From the NCBI GenBank assembly GCA_937951875.1, contig CALGAN010000028.1, positions 1 through 64,000 on the forward strand: a DNA stretch of 64,000 bases. Reading direction: 5' to 3'. The notes beneath the pieces are model-generated. The model was not told the DNA's origin, did not search any database, and saw only the letters and a program-made list of their open reading frames with translations. The position numbers and the translations under genes are program-made. Positions 17,792-26,171 of this stretch are shown piece after piece. Source of the stretch: an uncultured Alkalilimnicola sp. Lineage in GTDB: Bacteria; Pseudomonadota; Gammaproteobacteria; Nitrococcales; AK92. How positions within the stretch are numbered: the first letter of the stretch is position 1; the number at the start of each line of letters is the position of its first letter.

Positions 17792-18973
17792 ATGGGCGAG
17801 GCCTACATCGTGGCGGCGACCCGCACCGCTGGCGGGCGCAAGGGCGGCCGGCTGTCCGGCTGGCATCCGGCGGATCTGGCCGGGAAGGTGATCGACGATC
17901 TGCTGGATCGCACGGGCGCCGATCCGGCGCTGGTCGAAGACGTGATCATGGGCTGCGTCAGCCAGATCGGCGAGCAGGGCGTCAACATCGCCCGCAACGC
18001 CGTGCTGGCTTCCCGGCTGCCGGAGTCGGTGCCGGCCACCTCGGTCGACCGCCAGTGCGGCAGCTCGCAGCAGGCGCTGCACTTCGCCGCGCAGGCGGTG
18101 ATGTCGGGCGCCATGGACGTGGTGATCGCCGCGGGCGTGGAGAGCATGAGCCGCGTGCCGATGGGCTCGCCGGTGGCGCTGCCGCAGAAGGCCGGCCTGG
18201 GCCACTACATGAGCGAGACCATCCGCGCGCGCTATCCGGGCGTGCCGGAGTTCAGCCAGTTCATGGGCGCCGAGATGATGGCGGCGAAGTACGGGCTGAC
18301 CAAGGACGAGCTCGACGAGTACGCGCTGCGCAGCCATCAGCGCGCCATCGAGGCCACCCGGTCGGGCCGCTTCGAGGCCGAGATCGTGCCGGTCGAGGTG
18401 CGGCTGTTCGACGGCACCCGCCCCGGCGAGATGCACACCGTGGACGAGGGCATCCGTTTCGACGTCAGCCTCGATGGCATCCGCGGCGTGAAGCTGCTGC
18501 AGGAGGGCGGGCGCATCACCGCCGCCACCGCCAGCCAGATCTGCGACGGCGCCAGCGGCGTGATGGTGGTCAACGAGCGCGGGCTGAAAGCGCTGGGCGT
18601 GGAGCCGCTGGCGCGCATCCACCACATGACGGTGCTCGGCCACGACCCGGTGATCATGCTGGAGGCGCCGCTTCCGGCCACCGAGCTGGCGCTCAAGCGC
18701 GCCGGCATGAAGATCGACGATATCGACGCCTTCGAGGTCAACGAGGCGTTCGCCTCGGTGCCGCTGGCCTGGCTCAAGGTCACCGGCGCCGACCCGGAGC
18801 GGCTCAACGTCAACGGTGGCGCCATCGCCCTCGGCCATCCGCTGGGTGGCTCCGGCACCAAGCTGATGACCACGCTGCTCAACGTGCTGCGCCAGCGCAA
18901 CGGCCGTTACGGCCTGCAGACCATGTGCGAAGGCGGCGGCATGGCCAACGTCACCATCGTCGAGCGGCTGTGA
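17792..18973 (+). CDS. Acetyl-CoA acyltransferase (thiolase)
   Basis: 393 residues, thiolase II family. Acyl-enzyme nucleophile C89 in the DRQCGSS motif, H349 in GHPLGGSG and C379 in CEGGGMAN are intact. Catalyses thiolytic cleavage of 3-ketoacyl-CoA, or the reverse condensation. Start ATG has GGGAGGA seven bases upstream. Followed after 17 bp by an acyl-CoA dehydrogenase, so the pair provides the first and last steps of a beta-oxidation round. Divergent from the LAL regulator. Chain-length preference cannot be read from the sequence. Confidence 0.93.
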   Translation: MGEAYIVAATRTAGGRKGGRLSGWHPADLAGKVIDDLLDRTGADPALVEDVIMGCVSQIGEQGVNIARNAVLASRLPESVPATSVDRQCGSSQQALHFAAQAVMSGAMDVVIAAGVESMSRVPMGSPVALPQKAGLGHYMSETIRARYPGVPEFSQFMGAEMMAAKYGLTKDELDEYALRSHQRAIEATRSGRFEAEIVPVEVRLFDGTRPGEMHTVDEGIRFDVSLDGIRGVKLLQEGGRITAATASQICDGASGVMVVNERGLKALGVEPLARIHHMTVLGHDPVIMLEAPLPATELALKRAGMKIDDIDAFEVNEAFASVPLAWLKVTGADPERLNVNGGAIALGHPLGGSGTKLMTTLLNVLRQRNGRYGLQTMCEGGGMANVTIVERL

Positions 18974-18990
18974 GCGGCGGCGGGAACACC

Positions 18991-20130
18991 ATGCTGGAGC
19001 AGAGCGAGATCGAACTCTTCCGCCAGACCGTGCGCCGCTTCCTGGAGCGGGAGGTGGCGCCTCATTACGACAGCTGGGAGCGGGAGGGCATGGCGCCGCG
19101 CGAGGTCTGGCGGCGGCTGGGCGAGCACGGGCTGCTGTGCGTCGACGTGCCGGAGCGCTACGGCGGCGCCGGTGGCAGCTTCGGGCTGTCGGCGGTGGTG
19201 GTCGAGGAGATAGCCCGCGCCGGCTACGGCGGCCTCGCCACCGGCGTGTCGGTGCACTCCGACATCGTCGCGCCGTACATCCTGCACCTGGGCAGCGAGG
19301 AGCAGAAGCGGCGCTGGCTGCCGAAGATGGTCAGCGGCGAGGCGGTCGGCGCCATCGGCATGACCGAGCCCGGCGCCGGCTCCGACCTGCAGGCCATCAA
19401 GACCCGCGCCGAGCGCGACGGCGACGGCTACCGCATCAACGGCCAGAAGACCTTCATCACCAACGGCATCCACTGCGACCTGCTGATCGTCGCCGCCAAG
19501 ACCGATCCGGCCGCCGGCGCCAAGGGCATCACCCTGTTCACGGTGGATACCGCCACGCCCGGCTTCCAGCGCGGGCGGCGGCTGGAGAAGATCGGCCAGC
19601 ACGGCTCCGACACCGCCGAGCTGTTCTTCCAGGACTTGCGGGTCGGCGCCGACCAGATCCTCGGCGGCGAGGGCCGCGGCTTCGCCAACCTGATGAACGA
19701 GCTGCCTCGCGAGCGGCTGATCCTCGCCATCGCCGCGCTGGCGGCCGCCGAGGGTACGCTGGAGCGCACCGTGGCCTACGTCAAGGAGCGGCACGCCTTC
19801 GGCCAGCCGCTGGCGCAGCTGCAGAACACCCGCTTCACGCTGGCGGCGCTCAAGGCGCAGATCGAGGTCAACCGCGCCTACCTGCGCCAGTGCGCGGCGC
19901 AGTACGAGCGCGGCGAACTGACCACCGCCGCCGCCTCCATCGCCAAGCTCAGCGCCACCGATCTGCAGTTCAAGGTGGCCGACGAGTGCCTGCAGCTGCA
20001 CGGCGGCTACGGCTACATGCGCGAGTACCCGGTGTCGCGCGATTTCGTCGACGCCCGCGTGCAGCGCATCTACGGCGGCGCCAACGAGATCATGAAGGAG
20101 CTGATCGCCCGGTCACTCCTAGGGCGTTGA
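18991..20130 (+). CDS. Acyl-CoA dehydrogenase
   Basis: 379-residue FAD enzyme introducing the alpha,beta double bond into acyl-CoA. The AIGMTEPGAGSD flavin motif (121-132) and the C-terminal YGGANEIMKE segment are clear. The Glu used by medium- and short-chain enzymes in the C-terminal segment is Gly here, whereas E241 in the RERLILA motif matches the catalytic base position of isovaleryl-CoA and long-chain dehydrogenases. This points to a branched- or long-chain substrate. In operon with the thiolase (17 bp gap). Confidence 0.93.
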   Translation: MLEQSEIELFRQTVRRFLEREVAPHYDSWEREGMAPREVWRRLGEHGLLCVDVPERYGGAGGSFGLSAVVVEEIARAGYGGLATGVSVHSDIVAPYILHLGSEEQKRRWLPKMVSGEAVGAIGMTEPGAGSDLQAIKTRAERDGDGYRINGQKTFITNGIHCDLLIVAAKTDPAAGAKGITLFTVDTATPGFQRGRRLEKIGQHGSDTAELFFQDLRVGADQILGGEGRGFANLMNELPRERLILAIAALAAAEGTLERTVAYVKERHAFGQPLAQLQNTRFTLAALKAQIEVNRAYLRQCAAQYERGELTTAAASIAKLSATDLQFKVADECLQLHGGYGYMREYPVSRDFVDARVQRIYGGANEIMKELIARSLLGR

Positions 20131-20160
20131 CAACGGATCGTCATGTCCGCGCGAAGTCCG

Positions 20161-20178
20161 CTCTCGCGAAAGCGAGGG
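20161..20178. terminator. GNRA-loop hairpin after acyl-CoA dehydrogenase
   Basis: CTCTCGC at 20161-20167 pairs with GCGAGGG at 20172-20178 (one T.G wobble) around GAAA, 30 bp after the stop codon. No T-run follows, so it may be an mRNA 3' end stem rather than a classical terminator. Confidence 0.4.
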
Positions 20179-20374
20179 CCTGCTCCCCCACGAAGGCTGA
20201 GTGGGCATCCTGTGCTCGGAGTCTAGGACGGTTGGGACAGTGCCGGGACTTAACCGCGCATGGTCCTTATCCCACTCCTGGTTCCACTATCGTGTGTAGG
20301 CATGGCCAGCGCGCATAACCGGTCACTGGCGAGCGCTCTCCCAGTATGCGGTAGTGTCGGGGCACGGCAGGTCG

Positions 20375-20439
20375 GCGGTTTAGTACGTTTCTTCCCCCTC
20401 GCGGGGGAGTGCGCAGCGAGGAGGCCGACAGGGAGAGGG
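20375..20439 (+). repeat. Dispersed intergenic repeat, copy 2
   Basis: Same element as at 14061-14126: shares TAGTACGTT, CCCCCTCGCGGGGGAG, GCAGCGAG and GGGAGAGGG in the same order. The inner inverted repeat (20394-20402 with 20416-20424) has one mismatch in this copy. Confidence 0.6.
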
Positions 20440-21668
20440 CGACAAAACGACCGCGAAGCACCATGCCTAGATGATCAAAGGCGATGCGCTGCCGGACCGG
20501 TCCTGCGGGGCGGACGGCTCGGGTCGCTGGACGCCCGCATGGGCAGGCATGGCGATCCAAGGACATCATCGAACGATGGGTGCATACGATAATCCAGTTC
20601 CGGGAGCGGGCCAGAACGAGGGAGCGGGCGCGCGTCTTGCCTTGCCCAGCGACGCCCAGCAGCACCTGCCGTCGCTGGTCGTGGCTCGCGTCTCTCTCCA
20701 GGCGGCTACGGTGTGGCCGAGGAGGCTCGTCGCGGGCGTTGCGCGCCAGGGCCATGATCGACTCGTCGGCGGGATTGATGACCTCGAAGCTGTCTGGCTC
20801 ATTGGATAGCTCGACGTCGATGAGCAGTAATAGCGGCACCCACGGTTACCTCTCCTGGGCGCCAGTCGTGATCGCTCCGAGCCTACAGCGCACGGGTGAA
20901 CGTCAGGGTACTGTTAGGTTTCTTTGCAAATTGCGGCGATAACTCGGCGCCGCCCGAATTCAGGCGCGGGAGTCGCCGCGGTATTCGGCATCGCCTCCTG
21001 AGGGCGGAGTCAGCCGCTGGGCGGGTGGGCAGCGTCAAGTCAACCACAGACGCGTGTTTGCGTTAGTATGGTGCGGTGGTCCGAAGCGGCGCCGGGCGGA
21101 GTGCGCACGGTCGGAGCCGGCTTCGTGCCAGTGGCGAGCAGCGGCTATCGTCCGCCGGGCGTTTGCGAGCGCTGATGTGGTGCGCGATTTCCCGGGGAGC
21201 GCTCGCGACAGGAATGTTCTTTTAAAATCAGTATGTTGTGCCGTTTGGTGGGCGTGTTCAATAGGCGTCCGGGGCCGCAATCCGGCGTTATCAGGGCAGC
21301 GCTCGCAAATCGCCCTGGAAAGCCTTGCGGGACAAGGCTTTCCGAAGGGGCTCCATTCCTCGGCATTTCGCCGAGGCCTCATTGAAATGCGCGGAAAACG
21401 CCGATTCGTTCGCATGTGAACGGTGCCTTGCCTTGGCGTGCCGCCAAAACCGCGTCGAAGCCGTTGGAAGGGCGCGGATGAGCGGTTTTGCGACGCCGGA
21501 GGCAGGTCGTGGGCTTTCAGTGCCTGCGCACTGGCTGACGCGTGCGGGGTGGGCGTTGGCGTTTGCGGTTGGTCGAGGCCCGCGGCCGGGTTGCGCTCCG
21601 CGAGGGGCGTCCGGCCGGGGAGTGGCTTGGCTACGCGTGCTGCGGTGGGGCGAGGGGCCTACCGACGG

Positions 21669-22931
21669 TCAGACACCCGGCAGCAGGCCGATCACGGCGC
21701 CGGTCATGCAGGTAGCGAGGGTGCCGGAGATCAGCGAGCGGGGCGCCAGTTGCAGGATCTCCGCCCGCCGCTCGGGGATCAGGGAGCTGAAGCCGGCGAT
21801 CATGATGCCGACCGAGCCGAGGTTGGCGAAGCCGCACAGGGCGTAGAGCATGATCAGCCGGCTGCGCTCGCTCAGCTCGCCGTCGGGCAGCGCCGCCAGC
21901 TGCAGGTAGGCCAGGAATTCGTTGAGGATGGTTTTTGTGCCCAGCAGCGCACCGGCGTTAGCGGCCTCGCTCCAGGGGATGCCGAGCAGCCAGGCCAGCG
22001 GCGCGAACAGCCAGCCGAGTATGCGCTCCACCGACAGCGGCGCGTCGAAGACCGGCGGCAGCGCCTTCAGGCCCAGGTTGACCAGCGCCACCAGCGCCAC
22101 CGCCACCAGCAGCATGGCCACCACGTTCAGATACAGCCGCAGGCCGTCCTCGGTACCGCGGGTGAGGGCGTCCAGGCTGGAGCGGTAGGACAGCTCCAGG
22201 CGGACGAGGTGGTCAGCGCTCGGGCGTTCGGTTTCCGGCACCATGATCGCCGCTATCAGGGCGGCCGCCGGCAGCGAGATCAGCGAGGCCACCAGGATGT
22301 GGCCGAGCGCGTCGGGAACGGCCGGCTGCAGGATCACGGCGTACAAGGCCAGCACGGTGCCGGCCAGGGTGGCCAGGCCGACGGTGAACAGCAGGAACAG
22401 CTCGGCCCGGGTAAGCCGGGCCAGCCAGGGCCGGATCAGCAGCGGCGCGTCGACCATGCTTAGAAAGACCATCGAGGCCGAGGCCAGGCCGGCCGGGCCG
22501 CTGACCTTCATGGTTCGATGCATCACCACGGCGAAGCCGCGCACGATCAGCGGCAGGATGCCCCAGTAGCAGAGCAGCGCCGACAGCGCCGCCATCACTA
22601 GAATCAGCGGCAGTGCCTGGAAGGCGAGGCTGGTCATCTGGGTCGGATCGGTGACCTGGAACGGCGGCGTGCCGCCGCCGATGAAACCGAACACGAAGCG
22701 GGTGCCGGCGGCGGTGGCCTGTTGCAGCACATCCACCAAGGCGTTGAGGGAGAACACCGCCGAACGCACCAGCGGCGCATGCAAGAACAGCAGCGCCGCG
22801 CCGAGCTGCAGTCCCAGTCCGATCGCCACTAGCCGCCAGCGCACGCGCCGCCGGTTCTCCGACAGCAGCCATGCCAGTCCGATCAACGCCAGTAGGCCGA
22901 ACGCGCTTTGCGCCTGTAGGGCGAGATTCAC
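21669..22931 (-). CDS. CNT-family concentrative nucleoside transporter
   Basis: 420-residue inner-membrane protein with about eight to ten helices and the CNT features: N-terminal helices, the gate segment GFIGGGTPPF, and the C-terminal core with SEAANAGALLGTKTILNEF and LCGFANLGSVGIMIAG, which match nucleoside- and cation-binding motifs. It imports nucleosides with H+ or Na+. Start is a GTG at 22931 with GGAGA upstream. A Tsx-like outer-membrane nucleoside channel lies 2.2 kb away (25161-25940), which supports a role in nucleoside uptake. Monocistronic or co-transcribed with the SLC13 gene upstream on the same strand (109 bp gap). Confidence 0.9.
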   Translation of the reverse strand: MNLALQAQSAFGLLALIGLAWLLSENRRRVRWRLVAIGLGLQLGAALLFLHAPLVRSAVFSLNALVDVLQQATAAGTRFVFGFIGGGTPPFQVTDPTQMTSLAFQALPLILVMAALSALLCYWGILPLIVRGFAVVMHRTMKVSGPAGLASASMVFLSMVDAPLLIRPWLARLTRAELFLLFTVGLATLAGTVLALYAVILQPAVPDALGHILVASLISLPAAALIAAIMVPETERPSADHLVRLELSYRSSLDALTRGTEDGLRLYLNVVAMLLVAVALVALVNLGLKALPPVFDAPLSVERILGWLFAPLAWLLGIPWSEAANAGALLGTKTILNEFLAYLQLAALPDGELSERSRLIMLYALCGFANLGSVGIMIAGFSSLIPERRAEILQLAPRSLISGTLATCMTGAVIGLLPGV

Positions 22932-23040
22932 CGCTGTCTCCGTCGGTCGGTATCGTTGTCTCGGTATCGTTGTCGATGCGGCAGTCGTCCGCGGTTGCCG
23001 ATGCTAGCGCGGCGTGCGGCGGCGCGCCACGGCGGGCCGT

Positions 23041-24876
23041 TCAGGGCGAGAACGGGAAAAAGAGCGGCACCAGCAGCACGGTGACCAGCAGCACCAGCAC
23101 GGTGAACGGCACTCCGATCCGCACGAAATCCATGAAGCTGTAGTTGCCCGGGCCGACCACCAGGGTGTTGACCGGCGAGGACACCGGCGTCATGAACGCC
23201 GCCGAGGCCGCTAGCGCGACGGTCATGGCGAACGGGTAGGGCGACATGTTCAGCGCGGATGCCACCGCCAGCGCGACCGGCGCCATGAGCACGGCGGTGG
23301 CGGTGTTGGAAATGAACAGACCGGCCACGGCGGTGAGCGTGAACAGCGCCGCCAGCGCCAGCCGCGGCTGCGCGTCGCCGACCACGTCCAGCAGCGCCGC
23401 GGCCGCCAGGTCGATGCCGCCGGTGCGCTGCAGGGCCAGCGAGAACGGCAGCATGCCGACGATCAGAATCAGGCTTTGCCAGTGGATGGCGTTGTAGGAG
23501 CTGTTCATGTCTACGCAGCGGAACAGCCCCAGCAGCAGGCAGGCGATCAGCGCCGCGTGCACGTTCGGCACCACGCCGCTGACCATCAGCCCCACCAGCA
23601 GCGCCAGCACCGCCAGCGCGTAGGGCGCGCGCCCCGGCGCCGCCGGCACGTCGTCGAATTCCGCCGGCATGTTCAGGGTCAGCAGGTTGCGGCGCTGGGT
23701 CTGCAGGGCGCGGATCGCCCGCCAGGGGCCGATGACCAGCAGCGTGTCGCCGAGCTCCAGCTTCTGCTCCAGCACCGAGTCGTTCAGCGCCTTCTGCCGC
23801 CGTTTCAGGCCGATCACGGCCAGCCCGTATTCGGTGCGGAAGCGCGCCGAGATCACGGTCTTGCCGATCAGCTCCGACTCGGCGGGAATCATCACCTCGG
23901 CCATGCCGATGGCCTGCGACAGGTCGGTGAAGTAGTTGCCGGTCAGTGGCAGCTTGCGCAGCGATGCTTCCCGGCACAGCGCCTCGATATCGACCGAGGG
24001 CGTGCGCACGTCCAGGAACAGCACGTCGCCAACCTCCAGTCGCGTCTGCGCCATCGGCACGAGAATGGAGGCTGCGAACCGGCCGCGCCGCTCGACGGCG
24101 ACGATGTTGATGCCGGCGCTGGCGCGCAGGTCGAGCTGATCGAGGCGCTTGCCCACCCAGGGCGAACCGGGTTCCACGCACAGCCGGTATTCGCGCTCGG
24201 AGAGGCCGTACTCCTCGATCCACTGGCGCAGCCGCGGCCGATCGCCGTCCCGCTCGGCGGCCGGCGCCGAGGCGCCCAGCCAGCGGCGGGCGAACAGCAT
24301 GTAGACCATGGCCAGCAGCAGGATGGGAACGCCGAACGGCGTGAAGGCGAAGAAATCGAAGCCCTCGTGACCTTCGCGCACCAGCTGGGCATGCACCACC
24401 AGATTCGGCGGCGTGGCGACCAGCGTCATCATGCCGCTGATCAGCGCCGCCATGCTCAGCGGCATCATCAGCCGCCTGGCGGCGATGCCGGCGTTGCGGG
24501 CGATGCGCAGCGCCACCGGAATGAAGATCGCCACCACGCCGGTCGAGCTCATGAACGAGCCGATGCCGGCGACCATGGCCATCAGTAGCGTCATCAGCCG
24601 GCCCTCGCTGCGGCCGGCGCGGGCCAGCAGCATGTCGCCCAGCTTCTGCGCCACGCCGGTGCGCACCAGGCTCTCGCCGATCACGAACAGCAGGGCGATC
24701 AGGACGATGCTCGGCTCGCTGAAGCCGGCCAGCGCCTCCTGCATGGTGATGATGCCGGTGAGCGGCAGCACGGTCAGCATGATCAGCGCCACGGCATCCA
24801 TGCGCGGGCGGTTGATGGTGAACATGACGATGGTGGCGGCCAACAGGCCCAGGACGACGAGTAGATCGGCGTTCAT
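23041..24876 (-). CDS. SLC13/DASS-type permease with two RCK_C domains
   Basis: 611-residue inner-membrane transporter. Two sets of hydrophobic helices (about 1-190 and 395-611) flank two soluble TrkA_C/RCK_C regulatory domains (about 200-290 and 300-380). N-terminal NADLLVVLG...DAVALIMLTVLPLTGIIT and SSTGVVAIFIPV match the divalent anion:sodium symporter family (dicarboxylates, sulfate). ATG at 24876 was chosen over one 45 bp upstream because it begins like relatives; neither has a good Shine-Dalgarno sequence. Substrate unknown. Confidence 0.88.
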   Translation of the reverse strand: MNADLLVVLGLLAATIVMFTINRPRMDAVALIMLTVLPLTGIITMQEALAGFSEPSIVLIALLFVIGESLVRTGVAQKLGDMLLARAGRSEGRLMTLLMAMVAGIGSFMSSTGVVAIFIPVALRIARNAGIAARRLMMPLSMAALISGMMTLVATPPNLVVHAQLVREGHEGFDFFAFTPFGVPILLLAMVYMLFARRWLGASAPAAERDGDRPRLRQWIEEYGLSEREYRLCVEPGSPWVGKRLDQLDLRASAGINIVAVERRGRFAASILVPMAQTRLEVGDVLFLDVRTPSVDIEALCREASLRKLPLTGNYFTDLSQAIGMAEVMIPAESELIGKTVISARFRTEYGLAVIGLKRRQKALNDSVLEQKLELGDTLLVIGPWRAIRALQTQRRNLLTLNMPAEFDDVPAAPGRAPYALAVLALLVGLMVSGVVPNVHAALIACLLLGLFRCVDMNSSYNAIHWQSLILIVGMLPFSLALQRTGGIDLAAAALLDVVGDAQPRLALAALFTLTAVAGLFISNTATAVLMAPVALAVASALNMSPYPFAMTVALAASAAFMTPVSSPVNTLVVGPGNYSFMDFVRIGVPFTVLVLLVTVLLVPLFFPFSP

Positions 24877-25160
24877 GCGGCGCTTGCGCGGACGAGTTGT
24901 TGGAATAGGGAAGCCGCGCATTCTAAGCAGCTCGCCCGGACTTCGCCTACGCGTTCTTGGCGGGCTGCGGCGAGGATGCTCGCGGCGCCGATCCGCCGCC
25001 CTGGCTCATCGCCAGCACTGCCGTTCCCGCCTAAAATCGGGCGCCGCGAAAGCGGGCGGGGGCGCGTGTCGATCTCCGACGCAGCGGGAGGGGAGCGTAT
25101 AGCCGTTCTATGCCGTATATTTTCGCACCCCTAATAAATCGGCATATTGAGAAATACTTT

Positions 25161-25940
25161 ATGTCCATCCATAAAAATACCAAGCTTTTCAGTGTGTTGG
25201 GTCGTTTTGCGCGCGGCGTGGCGCTCGCATGCGGGCTACTGACGGCTGCCGGGGCGCAGGCTGACGAGTCCGAGCGCTGGAGCTCGACCAACCTGCAGGT
25301 CCTCTACGGCACCAACTTCAAGCTCGGTCCGAGCACCCGCACGATCCTGACCCTGGAGCACGCCAGCGGCTGGGAGTATGGCGATAACTTCTTCTTCGTC
25401 GACGTCACTTCGTTCGAGGACGAGGGCACCGAACTGTACGGCGAGCTGCTATCGCGTCTGAGCCTGTCGAAGATCAGCGGCCGCCGGATCGGGATCGGCC
25501 CGCTCAGCGACGTGCTGCTGGCCGGCCATCTGGAATTCGGCCACAGCGTCGGTGATATCGAGAGCCGCACCTACCTGTACGGCATTGGCACGAACTGGGA
25601 CATCCCCGGCTTCGCGTTCTTCAATCTCAACTTCTTCGTCCGCGACGACGCCAATATCGACGCCAGCCCCACCTGGCAGATTACGACGTCGTGGCTCGTG
25701 CCGTTCCATGTCGGCGCGGTCAAGGCGAGCTTCGGCGGCTTCGTCGACTTCGCCGGCGGCCAGGGCGACGAGGAGAAGTCGATCGTCGGCGCCCCGCAGC
25801 TGCTGGTGGACGTCGGCAACTTCTGGGGCGTGCCCGATCGGCTGCATGCCGGCATCGAGTACCAGTTCTGGCGCAACAAGTTCGGCATCGACGGCATCGA
25901 CGAGGACGTCGTGCAAGCCATGGTGAAGTGGGTGCTGTAA
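25161..25940 (+). CDS. Tsx/OmpK-family nucleoside-specific outer-membrane channel
   Basis: 259 residues: signal peptide (about 1-34, ending GAQA) followed by a 12-strand-type barrel with the family opening WSSTNLQVLYGTNFK, the FFFVDVT strand and the C-terminal EYQFWRNKFGI region, ending VKWVL. The family lets nucleosides cross the outer membrane. ATG at 25161 gives the correct signal peptide; the upstream in-frame ATG at 25110 would add 17 residues ahead of it. The upstream 80 bp is AT-rich and probably holds the promoter. Pairs logically with the CNT permease nearby. Confidence 0.85.
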   Translation: MSIHKNTKLFSVLGRFARGVALACGLLTAAGAQADESERWSSTNLQVLYGTNFKLGPSTRTILTLEHASGWEYGDNFFFVDVTSFEDEGTELYGELLSRLSLSKISGRRIGIGPLSDVLLAGHLEFGHSVGDIESRTYLYGIGTNWDIPGFAFFNLNFFVRDDANIDASPTWQITTSWLVPFHVGAVKASFGGFVDFAGGQGDEEKSIVGAPQLLVDVGNFWGVPDRLHAGIEYQFWRNKFGIDGIDEDVVQAMVKWVL

Positions 25941-26014
25941 GCGCCCGCCGCCGCGTCATGCCGTGACAGCCGGCCTGGCGCCGGGGTTCGGCGGCGCCAA
26001 GACCCTCACCCCAG

Positions 26015-26040
26015 CCCCTCTCCCGGATCCGGGAGAGGGG
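26015..26040. terminator. 26-bp perfect palindrome between convergent genes
   Basis: CCCCTCTCCCGGA at 26015-26027 is followed directly by its exact reverse complement to 26040. It lies between the tsx-like gene and the acyl-CoA synthetase, which converge, and probably stops transcription in both directions. It also belongs to the widespread CCCTCACCCCAGCCCCTCTCCC class of proteobacterial intergenic repeats. Confidence 0.55.
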
Positions 26041-26080
26041 CGCAAGAGGTTGCCGGCACCGCTTGAGCTGACATCAAGAA

Positions 26081-26107
26081 CTGGATGCCCGCCTACGCGG
26101 GCATGAC
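26081..26107. repeat. Common GGATGCCCGC...GCGGGCATGACG intergenic repeat
   Basis: ATGCCCGC at 26085-26092 and GCGGGCAT at 26097-26104 form a perfect 8-bp stem with loop CTAC, within the CTGGATGCCCGC/GCGGGCATGACG consensus that recurs in many proteobacterial genomes. A degenerate copy is near 20527-20556. Confidence 0.6.
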
Positions 26108-26171
26108 GACTCAAAGAACGCCCGGATGATCAAACGGCGCGCCGCAGCATCGGTCCTGCGGCGCGGGACTT

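Larger units (their letters stand above)
20131..21668. other. Long stretch without a convincing gene
   Basis: About 1.5 kb between the acyl-CoA dehydrogenase and the CNT permease. Open frames here are short, Arg/Ala/Gly-rich and overlap repeat sequences. It holds a GNRA-looped hairpin (20161-20178), a dispersed repeat copy (20375-20439), a degenerate copy of a common GGATGCCCGC-type repeat near 20527-20556, and an AT-richer patch near 21215-21240. No RNA gene was recognised. Confidence 0.5.

Noticed and set aside
20462..20942. Overlapping short frames in both directions
   Set aside because: They translate repeat sequence (for example a WTPAWAGM string produced by the common GGATGCCCGC repeat) and have no protein-like features.
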